Below are positions 28,404 to 36,990 of a stretch of 64,000 bases of DNA, one piece after another. The notes under the pieces were generated by a model that saw only the letters and a program-made list of their open reading frames with translations, made no database searches and was not told the origin of the DNA. This DNA comes from Phylloscopus collybita. Taxonomy: Eukaryota; Chordata; Aves; Passeriformes; Phylloscopidae. The DNA lies in contig JAJNNQ010000137.1 in assembly GCA_027886175.1 (NCBI GenBank), positions 36,690,001-36,754,000 on the forward strand, read 5' to 3'. Every line of letters starts with the position of its first letter. The stretch's first letter is position 1. A program made the position numbers and the translations under genes.

Positions 28404-28513
28404 ATTATTCGATCTGCTTTCGTATGGCTGAGAAAGCACACTATTTTAACACTGAGATCATTCAGGTAGTGACAAATAAAATAGAGGTAAATATCTATGT
28501 CAGTAGCTAAGAA
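28064..28513. other. Unique noncoding spacer with T48 run
   Basis: This is ordinary unique DNA between the polypyrimidine tract and the probable LTR. An uninterrupted T48 lies at 28355-28402. No minus-strand polyadenylation signal sits at the expected distance to its right, so there is no evidence that the T-run is the tail of a retroposed transcript. Confidence 0.7.
28355..28402 (+). repeat. T48 homopolymer
   Basis: This is an unbroken run of about 48 thymines, the longest single-base run in the window. Its true length may be uncertain in the assembly. Confidence 0.9.
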
Positions 28514-28958
28514 GTTAGTTTTTTGGCCAAGTTTTGCCTTCCTGGGAGGGTTTCTTTTCACTGAGATATTTTTTCTTTGTTTCCAGACCGTGTGGCTGAC
28601 TGGGGAGCGCCATCTTGGAGGAGGGAGCAGACGCCATCTTCCCTTTGTCTCCCTACACGCTGTCGGCTGCAGGGGCTGCCCCCTTGGAGTGGGGCTGTAC
28701 CCCCACATATTGGGTGTCTTTTTGTTTCAATGGGTGTCCTGAGATTTGGCAATTTTGTGTCCGGTGATTACTCAGGGTTTTTGGTGGGTTTTTTTTTTTT
28801 TTTCCTTTTACTGTTTAGCTTGTTAGTGAACTGTGTGGTTTTTTCACTTATATCTCCTCCTATTTTTTTCTCCCTATTGGTGGAAACGGATTGGTTGAAA
28901 CTAGGGGAAGGAACTCATTTTAGAGTGTCCACCGCTTAAATTGTCTTAAACTGTGACA
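28514..28958. mobile_element. Probable endogenous-retrovirus LTR (ERVL-like), solo or partial
   Basis: The block is richer in GC than its surroundings and has LTR-like texture: duplicated gccatctt motifs, a C/G-rich centre, a T-rich stretch at about 28789-28803, and a 3' end reading ...cttaaactgtgaca. I recall this 3' end from passerine ERVL-type LTRs. The 3' boundary is taken as ACA at 28958. The 5' boundary is unclear. TGTGG at 28591 would pair with the terminal ACA but has no matching target duplication. A tagtt at 28516 matches the tagtt after 28958 but does not abut a TG. No internal retroviral gene is present. The open frames crossing the block (28577-28939 and others) are not real genes. 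Confidence 0.55.
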
Positions 28959-31429
28959 TAGTTACATTTCTTTTGTAGGGGAAAAGGGCACCATGCATTT
29001 TAGAAACATAGCTAAGAATTAAGAAATGAGTGGGGTTTTTTTTAGCACGGGAGCTGATGAATCACTTAATGAAACCTCCCATGCAATACGACAGTTTCTC
29101 TTTTGAGTGGGTCAAGAGTGAATGCAGTTTCAGAAACTCTCTTTGCAATGCAGCATAAATCCAACTTACTGATTTCAGCACTGGGTAACTGGATTAAACT
29201 CCAGGGCTAGCAACAGAGCAAACGTCTGACTAGATGATGAATTGGTGCTTTCCAGGCTGAGAATCTGAAAATTTAAGAAATCCACAAGTCACATAGGAGA
29301 TGAATGCCATTTACCCAGCATGTGCATGTGTATCTACAAGTTATCCCCACATGAATAATGTCTAAAGGTTCCTATTGCATTTTGTTTATTGTCAAATTTG
29401 TCGTGAGTCAAAAGCCCATTCAGAAATGTGCATTCTCGAATAAGTTGTGCTATCTGTCTGATAGATGAACATTTTAAGTGCATGCAAACATTAAAGGACA
29501 AATTGTGATCCATAATTCGTCCTACTGAAGATAAGGCAAAGTGGCAGAAGATTATCTATTGCCACTTGATAGTGCTAAAGACTACTGCAAGCATAGCTCT
29601 TTATTTGACTATTTGATGGTTTTAGCTTTATGTTTTGTACATCATGCACAGAAGTCCAATACGGTATAAATGTAAAGGGATCATGATATAAAAGGAGGGG
29701 TAGGCAGCGGAATACATTATTGCTTTACACACCACATGGTGATAGCCCCGAAACACAACAGTTTCTATTAAAAGCAATGAGGTAAAGAAGAGATTATATA
29801 CATGGAGATAGTTTTATGCAGCAGTCAGTGCTTTAAGATATTTATTCGAACACATAACAATGTATTTTTAAGTGTCTCAGACATCTCATCAAAACTCACA
29901 GTGCTGCCAGCTATCTTCTGAACACTGTGAAGCTACAGTATGTAAAAAGCTTTTTTATAAATAACCCTAAATCTGAAACCTATCCATTTTCGTCTTAGAA
30001 AACTATCTTTCAGACTGAAAGACTAGTCTCAAATGAAAAGGAGAAATCTTCAATTACTCTCAGAGACTGTATTTCATATCACATGGCCATACACATTTTT
30101 GAAGGGAATCTGGGTGATAAACTCTTACCCTGTGAGACTGTCAATTCTAGTCTATCACCTCATGTACATATACAATTTATAAAGAGAGATTCAAAAACAT
30201 TTTTCTTTCCTTTTTTTGAACTTCAGAATTTCAATCAAGTTTAGGTCTTAAGTCTCCTAGGTTTTCTTAGTTTGAATCTATTTCTCAGGGCCAAGATAAA
30301 ACAGATTTAGGGCTCCACAATCCTAACTGCTAGTTACTTCAAGGGGAAGTCCATAAAGTCTTAAAAGTAAGGAATGGTAATGTGAATACCCATTTTTCAC
30401 CATACAGCTGGTATTTGTGCTATATTAAAGTTAATCAAATTAGGGGAAAGAAACAAACCAAACAAACCTTGGTACTTTCTAAGGGTTCTTATGTCTGTTT
30501 CTCAGCTCATGTGGCATAAATTCACAAAAAATGGTATTCAACTTCTCCAGAATTTTGGAGTAAATTTGTGTGATGCTAAAACACCCCTGGGCTTAATTTT
30601 AGCCTTGATAAAACTGCATGGGCATTTCCAGTAGAATTTTGTGAACATTTATATGTTTTCATTATAGAAAAAGCAGATTTCTCATAATTTTGAGGCTCAT
30701 AAAATATTCTGGGTTTTGTGTTAACATTCAGTGCAGGTTCTTAAATGTGAAATTAGCAACTGAGTAATTAATAGGAACAAAATAAGACCAGTTTCAAAAG
30801 GAAAATATCCTTATTTTAATTCCTGGTTATTTTCATTGGAACACTGTCAGAAAGAAGATTGAGCTTCTGTCAGGGATAGTAATTCTTCCAGCGTTTTCAG
30901 AACCAACCATTGCCCCCAATGGACTTGACCTGAAGAGATGACCAAACACCAAGGAAACATAGGTCTGTGCATGTTCCCTGCTCAATTTTTGCACAGGTGA
31001 TAAACAGTGGAAGAAGCAAGTCACCTAGACACGAGAAAGGTCTGTCTTTCAGAGGCAAAGGGAGACTTGGAGAACCGTTCTCAATCTTTGCTTTTATGGA
31101 AAAGATTTTATGTCCTGAGGGTCCAGGACTCCAGGCTCTGCAGTTTTGCACAGGTAACCGCTGCTGCCATCTCTCACAGCACCTTTGGATTCACAAGCAT
31201 AGAGACAGAAGTAAGTAATTGTTACATGGTGTGGAATGATGGAGGCCATAAGCTGATAGCAGAAGAGTGGCCTAACTTCTTTGCCTATAGCTGGCATAGG
31301 AGGCAGGACTGGGGATATAGCAGTTGATGCACTCAATGTCTCCTTGAGGTCTAGGTCTCCTAAGGTACTCTGCACTGCACCTAGTCTCCTTCAAGGACAA
31401 AACAGAAAGGATGGGAAAGGATATTCAGT

Positions 31430-31454
31430 GGTGTGTGTATGTGTGTGTGTGTGT
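31430..31454 (+). repeat. (TG)n microsatellite
   Basis: About twelve TG units are broken once by an A. It is a short dinucleotide repeat and likely polymorphic. Confidence 0.85.
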
Positions 31455-33360
31455 GGTGGTCAAATAAATCATCCCATCAGCAAGTTCATTCATTTTGCCC
31501 TTCCTTTTATCTTCTCTTGGGTTTTGAACTGTCTGCATTCATTTTTCAATGAGCTGCTACTCCAGCTGTGAAGTGTGCAAATACTTGTAGCCACCCCTGC
31601 TGTTTTGAATGAGGACTCAAAGGTACAGAAGCAGTGAAACATGGACCTCCAGCAGAGGAGGAGGAATATGCTGTTTGGAGAGTGTGGGAGAATAAGTATG
31701 AAGCAACATCTCTCCCAGGAAAGGAAAAGGGGAGTGGAACACTTATAGCACTGCTGTTCTGAGGGCTGGGGGCATGGGCTCCACTTCTCCAAGTACTTTT
31801 AGGGCTGATTTGCTGAAGGAGGCAAGATATCTGCTGATGCAAAGCATTACTGATAGCAGAGAGGCAGAAAAAGGGAGATGATGCCACTGTTGACAGGAAA
31901 TCTGAGTGCTTGGCATTGCCTCTCAGGAATTGCCACTGATCCCTGAAGCGAGGGTTGTGTGGCAGCACTGTGAGACGGATAATTTCGTGTACAGGCTGAG
32001 CACTCCCATCAACAACTGACAATGAAGCAAAGAGGTCTCAGAGACTGCAGAAAGCATATTGGTGAGCACCATAACCTAGCCAAAAAGAAATGAAAAATTC
32101 TGACTCGGGAATGTGGATCAGGCACTAAAAAAACCAACCCAAACCCCACCAACTCCCCCAAAAAATACTGAGATAAGAGCCGAGTACTAACCCTTCTATG
32201 CACTGGACAAGGGAGAGTTCTGCTGCAGACCAAAGCATGTATTTGATCATGTAGATCAAAGCATGGGCATGCAGTTGAAAATTATCAGCAGAGGCAGTGA
32301 AAATAAGATTATATTACATCTGCAAAAGCAAATTTCTGACTTTTTTTTTTTCTTTGGGGAGATCGGTTTTGGAAACTTAATGATGTTCTTAGAATGCAAT
32401 TGTTCATAGTAGTATTGTGTGATAATAAAACATGGGATTGTGTGAAACACTACTGTGTTAATGAGTACTTGCTTACAGCAAGTACTTAACTCAGTGATCC
32501 ATTTTCCCATTAATTTCTCATCAGGCCCAGAAACCACATCCATACTAGTGTGATTTATTGTAGTGAGAAATCTTGTTGTGAAGGACATTCTTCCAGGGCA
32601 GTTTTGATAAGAGATGTTATTTGATGCCATTAAATTAGTTTAACACCCAGCATAGCAGGAACTCTATATATTGTAGATCTGCTGCTCTGTTCTGGATGGT
32701 TTTATTTTCTGAATAAAATTCACATGAAATGGATGCTATTTCACCTGTGTGTCAGGCTGTGGCTGGGTACCTATATCCATACATGATTGAGTTCTACATG
32801 TGGAAGGGTTCCATTATGATGTTCTGATGAGAGTATATAACCATCACAAACCAGAACTCTAGTCCTGCTTGAGTGACCGTTTGACCATAGCAGGTTGGCC
32901 CACAGATTCATTCCATTAAGAAATCCATCAAAACAGGTGTAAATAATTAATCCTCTATATTTCAAACATTCTATTGTGTTCATTTCACCTGTCTTTCTGC
33001 TGCACTTATGAAAGAAAGCTGCTGTTCTGTAGTTTACTTAATCAAAATAAGGTGAAACAGTGTGTATTTGACTAATTCCCCTCTGCCTCCTATTTTCTAC
33101 TTTATGCTTTGTCCTGCTTTTCTCATCATGCTAGTCCCTAAGGTGAAACTGCTTGTAGTCAAAGCACTGAACTTAGTGCTACAAGGATCAGGAATTCCTC
33201 AGTGGATAAATGCATACCGTCATTCTCACTTTTGTCTCTATTTTCCTGTTTTATTATAAACCTGCATTTTCATATAGAAGCTCAGCACAGGCTTGTGTGG
33301 AGAAATCAGATCAAATAAAATTTTGTTTTGTAGTGTTTCGCATCCAACATTTGAAAATCA

Positions 33361-33396
33361 ATTTGTTAAAATATAGTTATTTGTTAAAATATAGTC
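33361..33396 (+). repeat. 18-bp tandem duplication
   Basis: The unit atttgttaaaatatagtt is repeated twice head to tail with one difference at the last base. This is a local slippage product. Confidence 0.85.
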
Positions 33397-34459
33397 AATA
33401 TATACACAGCCTTTCAGAACACTTCTGATGTATTTAAGGGCATGCGTAAACCTACTACTGAATTATATTTTTCAGCTGCAGATTTTTAAAGAAAATAAAG
33501 GAAATTAAAAGGAAAGCTATATATGAGAAGAAAACCCAAGGAATTTTGAAATGAAAAGAATATGTCTGACTTTTCACTTACATCTAGAAACACTACCTAA
33601 AAAATGTTTGCAGGACAAATTTTCAAGTACAAAGGATTCTATTAAATGAAGAAGTATAATGACTTTGGAACTTTTGGGTCTTAATGACTGCAATAAATGT
33701 TAAAAAATGTTATTAAACTTCCCTTAAAATTGACATTATTTATATGCTCCACTACAGGTACAACTAGACTTTACTGCCAAAAAAAAGTGTAATTTTGCTA
33801 TTACTAACAACTTGTCATTCTTTAATTCTCTGAGATGTGGGGAGCTCAAGAGTGCTTTTAATTATAGCTCATGATAACCAGACCTTCCTTTTCAGTAGAA
33901 AAATGAGAATGGAAGGGAAAGCGTCAGAAATAGTTGCTACTTTGAAAAGACAAACAAACCAACAAACCAAAAACCAATGGAACTGTTCATAGACCCCAGT
34001 GGTAAATATTTCAAAATTTCCACTAACATTTTTTTAGTTGTAGAAATTACTTTAAAATGATGTCTACGTGTACATTCACTACCATATTTCTGTGAGCTGT
34101 CTGATATTAACATTTTCCCTTTTTGTCTGAAAAATAACACCATCTTGAAAGAAGGAAAATAGTCTTGCAATAACCAATATAAGTCCACTTTGGGGAAAGC
34201 TGGGATCTACTCTTGGCTCTGTGATTGACTGAGGTTTTGTTGCATAAAGTCTTTGTTTTTCAACCTATAATAAAGGAAAATCAATATGTCTCTACCTCAC
34301 AAGGGTGTTGCAAACCTAAATTCATTCGCATGTGGAACTGGTACAACATGATGGAAACTCAATATAAATTGTTACATATATTCTGTTACCCCCAGTGGAA
34401 GGCTTTCGTCCATGAAATTGCTGCCATACAAGCAGCACTGGACAAATTGCAATTGGGAG

Positions 34460-34485
34460 AAAAAAAAAAAAAAAAAAAAAAAAAA
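34460..34485 (+). repeat. Poly(A) run, A26
   Basis: An uninterrupted A-run follows gggag. There is no polyadenylation signal within 30 bases upstream, and the open frame ending in Lys residues across it (34225-34494) has no recognised domain. I treat it as a homopolymer. Confidence 0.8.
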
Positions 34486-35478
34486 GAAGCTTAAAATAAA
34501 AAAGTTTTAGCCCCGGAATATGAGGCTAAATCATGAATGTTACAAGAACTATGACTAGAATTTTAAAAAGCTCACCTCCTTCCAAAGTAGATGGGTTTGT
34601 CTTCATAGGCATGGTGACAACTGAAAAGTAACATACGTAGGGGGAAAAAAGACACATGATAGTTACTATTAGTTGTTAGATAAATTTGAATGCATATCTG
34701 AGAATTATAATCAGGGCACATGGATAAGCTACGTCTGTGAAAGAAGTCCATTTCAGTTCTTGTTTATATAACACTCTCCATAAAAGATGCCTTAGCTGAG
34801 CCCTTCCCCTGAGGCAAAGTGCTGCAGTTTCCATCATAACATATGGGAATATTTTTGGCCCGTTTCCATAGAATTTTATTCTTGATTACATCTGCTGGAC
34901 TCTTTCTGGAGATGCCCTCCTAGCTTTGATGCATCTCTTTGATGCATCATTCTCCTTGATATTTTTATGCCTCTTATCCATGCTTTGTGTGAGGATATTC
35001 TTGTCCAAACATTTTGCTTCTTTATGGAGATTTGCTTTGAAAGCTGTGTAGAGTGAAGTTTGGAAGTTCGGGACAGGTGGTGCTCCTGTCAGGGTCATGG
35101 GCTATCTGTTCAGAGAAAATGTTTTATAAATATTATATCAATGTATGCTCTTTGTGGATTTTCAGGAGAGCTTATAAAACTGACTGGCAGGTGATCTCTA
35201 CCTCTTCCTTCTATTGCCTATCAACCTCTCTCAGCTATTGTCTGCTAGACCCTGTGACCCATGTACTTTTCTCTCATTTTGAGTGTGTCACAGATGTGGC
35301 TCCACACCCCTCTATTTTTCTTTTTTTCCCTCTCTGTAACATTTTTTAGTTGTAGCTGTGCAAACCTATGACTTTTAAAGTTCCAAGCATATTGAGATAC
35401 ATCCTTTGGCCACGCAGTTTCAGTGAGGACATACTTTGCAATACCTGAAGGAGAAGGGTGGTACTCCTTGTGGCAGTG

Positions 35479-35725
35479 AACATCTGTGCATCCCCGCTGG
35501 GAACACAGGTTCTTCAGTGGTGCTGTGATGTGCTGAGGGTAGGGCACAGTGGCTGTCTGAAGACTCTGCAGGGAGTCCTACCCATCTCCTCGTGGCCTTT
35601 GGTCCATGCAGATGGCAGGAGCTATGCCCAGGCTTGCAGTGTCAGTGTCTGGGGCAAGAGAGCAATGCAAAGCCCGCAGGGTCTATCCCAACCCTTATCA
35701 ACTCCTGCCTCGCTATGGCATAGTA
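35479..35725 (+). pseudogene. Chromovirus integrase N-terminal zinc-finger region (relic)
   Basis: Frame 1 reads TQVLQW at 35503-35520, then GHSG with its His at 35545-35547. SWPLVHAD follows at about 35590-35613, and then C-S-V-S with the Cys at 35635-35637. In Ty3/gypsy integrases this region carries an HHCC zinc-binding set. Here the second His and first Cys positions remain. The first His position reads Cys (35521-35526) and the last Cys reads Ser (35644-35646). The following GLSQPLSTPASLWHS is the usual proline-rich linker into the catalytic core. Zinc binding would be lost. The frame is open but not intact as a domain. Confidence 0.8.
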
Positions 35726-36130
35726 ATGGATAATAATAACGGATTTAATCGTGGACCTGCCTGCATCCCAGGGCCATGGAATAGCTCTTGCAGTGGTGAA
35801 CATGTTTACAAGGCAGCTGGTTTTGTTCCAATAAGAGGTCGCCACCAGCCCCTTGGACCACACGTTGGTTTTGCAACATGCCTTTCAGTGCCATGGGCTG
35901 CCTTGGGCTGTGTGGTGATAAGTGGAGTCACCTAGCTCACTTCTTAGCTCTGGTGGCAGCTTTTGGGCCTGCTGGGGTGCAACATAGGCTTCTCAACCCA
36001 TATTGCACACAGTTTAATAATCACACAAAACAGGTGAACCAGATCCTGAAGCCATACCCCTGTTGTTATATTAACTGTTGTGGATGGCTGGGTTTACCTG
36101 CTGCCACTGGCAAAAATTGTCTATAACAGC
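35726..36130 (+). pseudogene. Chromovirus integrase catalytic core (relic, frameshifted)
   Basis: The core would catalyse strand transfer of the element's DNA into the host chromosome. The first catalytic Asp is kept in MD (Asp codon 35729-35731). DLPASQG in frame 3 (about 35754-35774) and KAAGFVPIRG in frame 2 (about 35809-35840) are hallmark core strands. The second Asp is kept in GDKWSH (35917-35919), followed by GVQHRL. The third acidic position, expected in T-E-x-V-N-Q, reads T-K-Q-V-N-Q with Lys at 36028-36030. The spacing of about 62 and 37 codons fits the family's DD(35)E arrangement. YINC follows at about 36067-36078. WVYLLPLAKIVYNSS then resumes in frame 2 from 36086. The frameshifts and the Glu-to-Lys change make it non-functional. 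Confidence 0.85.
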
Positions 36131-36500
36131 AGTATCTGCTCTTCCAAGCAGCAGGCCTCTTTGTACAAGCAGCACGGTTTCCAGTCCCATGACCATGCAG
36201 CTGTGCTGGGGCAGTTCTCCAGCAGTTTTCCCTTGAGGACTCTGGTTTTGTGGTTGCAACATATACATTTGTTTCCTTCTGAACAGCTAGAAAAAGCACA
36301 AGCTGCTTGCAAAAGTTATGTTATGTGGATAGGCATCTGCAACCAGCTCTGGACTTTGGGGCTGGGTACTGTGTTTGTTTGTCCCATGATGTTGTTCAAT
36401 TCATCCTCCTTGTAGGTTAGACCACTGTTACTTGGGCCCATACAGAAGTGTGGACCAAGTTTCACCAGCAGCTTCCACGTGTTTGCAGAACCCACACAGT
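36131..36500 (+). pseudogene. Chromovirus integrase C-terminal / GPY/F-like region (relic)
   Basis: Frame 2 continues from 36080 to a stop at about 36416. It contains LEKAQAACKSY (about 36287-36319), which matches the helical region before the GPY/F module in chromovirus integrases. After the stop the same frame reads KCGPSFTSSFHVF at 36446-36484, which resembles the K-x-G-P-x-F-x-G-P-F pattern with SSF in place of GPF. The region between is diverged and cannot be assigned residue by residue. Confidence 0.65.
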
Positions 36501-36570
36501 TGTTTGCACGTCCCTGCTAAAACCTGTTAACATAAATACCTTCAGCAGCACCACCTCTAATGACAGTAGT

Positions 36571-36676
36571 CAGAGTGAATACAACATTTGGACAGTTTTG
36601 GATTCCACAGTATTGTAGGGTAGCCTGCAGGACTTTCTTGACTCCGCAGGGTATGAGCACGGTGGGAATTGTATGT
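36571..36676 (+). pseudogene. Chromodomain relic at the end of the chromovirus pol
   Basis: Frame 1 reads EYNIWTVLDS (about 36577-36606), then a stop (36616-36618), then GSLQDFLDSAGYEHGG (36619-36666). The order E-Y-x-V-x-x-x-L-D-S, then G-x-L-x-Y-L-V-x-W-x-G-Y in the family, is the start and centre of a retrotransposon chromodomain. Here the central W is Ser and the aromatic set is partly lost. In active elements this domain recruits integration complexes to methylated histones. Its presence places the element with the chromodomain-bearing gypsy lineages (Sushi-like). It is non-functional here, and another stop follows at 36676-36678. Confidence 0.7.
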
Positions 36677-36783
36677 AAGTAGGAATTATCCAGTACTGAA
36701 AGCTAGCTGTAATTAGAAACTATAGAACTTTTTTTATGATGTAATTAACTCTTGAAATAATATCACATAAATTATATATTTAA

Positions 36784-36990
36784 AATCAAATCGAAGAGCT
36801 CATTAGCTATGCTGCAGAGAACAACCATATTACATCAAGCATGCAGAGAAGATTCCTGCATTTGAAGGGACAAGTGGAAACACTGGAAGAACTACCAGCA
36901 GTTATTGCAATGCTAAATGCAATGGAAACAGAAAGAAATTATCCATATGTTGCACAGCAGAAATTAACAAGAGTTTTGCATGCAAAATGA
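36784..36990 (+). CDS. Unidentified 68-codon open frame, possible relic exon
   Basis: A stop-to-stop frame (stop at 36781-36783, stop TGA at 36988-36990) encodes a 68-residue polar, helix-prone sequence. It includes QIEELISYAAENN near the start, MQRRFLHLKGQVETLEEL from the only good ATG (36841), and YPYVAQQKLTRVLHAK at the end. Glu, Gln, Asn and Met are frequent and Phe and Cys rare, unlike the chance frames around it. A second short frame starts at 36987 (MIIAKRRKAEKV..., 45 codons). I do not recognise the family. There is no convincing splice acceptor or donor in frame. It sits about 100 bases after the chromovirus relic, so it may be part of that or another element, a decayed exon, or chance. 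Confidence 0.25.
   Translation, partial: NQIEELISYAAENNHITSSMQRRFLHLKGQVETLEELPAVIAMLNAMETERNYPYVAQQKLTRVLHAK

Larger units (their letters stand above)
28959..35478. other. Unique noncoding DNA with small repeats
   Basis: No gene is recognised. The 158-codon minus frame at 31546-32022 and the overlapping plus frames at 30967-31571 lie in a slightly GC-richer patch (about 30850-32060) but match no family I know. Small features are (TG)n at 31430-31454, an A/C-rich patch at 32121-32166 and an inverted repeat at 32464-32486 (10-bp arms, 3-base loop). There is also an 18-bp tandem duplication at 33361-33396, A26 at 34460-34485 and a 13-bp tandem duplication at 34924-34949. I looked for reverse transcriptase or RNase H remains before 35479 and could not make any out. 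Confidence 0.6.
35479..36676 (+). mobile_element. Degenerate Ty3/gypsy chromovirus (Sushi-like) pol 3' relic
   Basis: This is the decayed 3' half of a retrotransposon polyprotein. The modules lie in the order of a chromovirus: zinc-finger-like region (35500-35650), linker (about 35650-35725), integrase core (35725-36130), C-terminal segment with a GPY/F-like module (36440-36490) and chromodomain (36571-36676). The recognisable frame changes repeatedly. Frame 1 holds to about 35721, then frames 2, 3 and 2 to about 35870, frame 1 from about 35908 to 36080, frame 2 to about 36490, and frame 1 at the end. There is a stop at 36616-36618. No LTR, primer site, reverse transcriptase or RNase H is recognised on either side, so the left boundary is only where similarity becomes visible. 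Chromoviruses are common in fish, amphibians and some reptiles, and I know of no active lineage in birds. The identification rests on motif order and spacing read by eye. Confidence 0.85.

Noticed and set aside
31546..32022. 158-codon minus-strand frame
   Set aside because: Ser/His/Pro-rich with no recognised domain. It lies in a GC-richer patch where chance frames run longer.
34225..34494. Open frame running into the A26 run as a processed pseudogene
   Set aside because: No recognised protein, no polyadenylation signal at proper spacing and no flanking duplication found.
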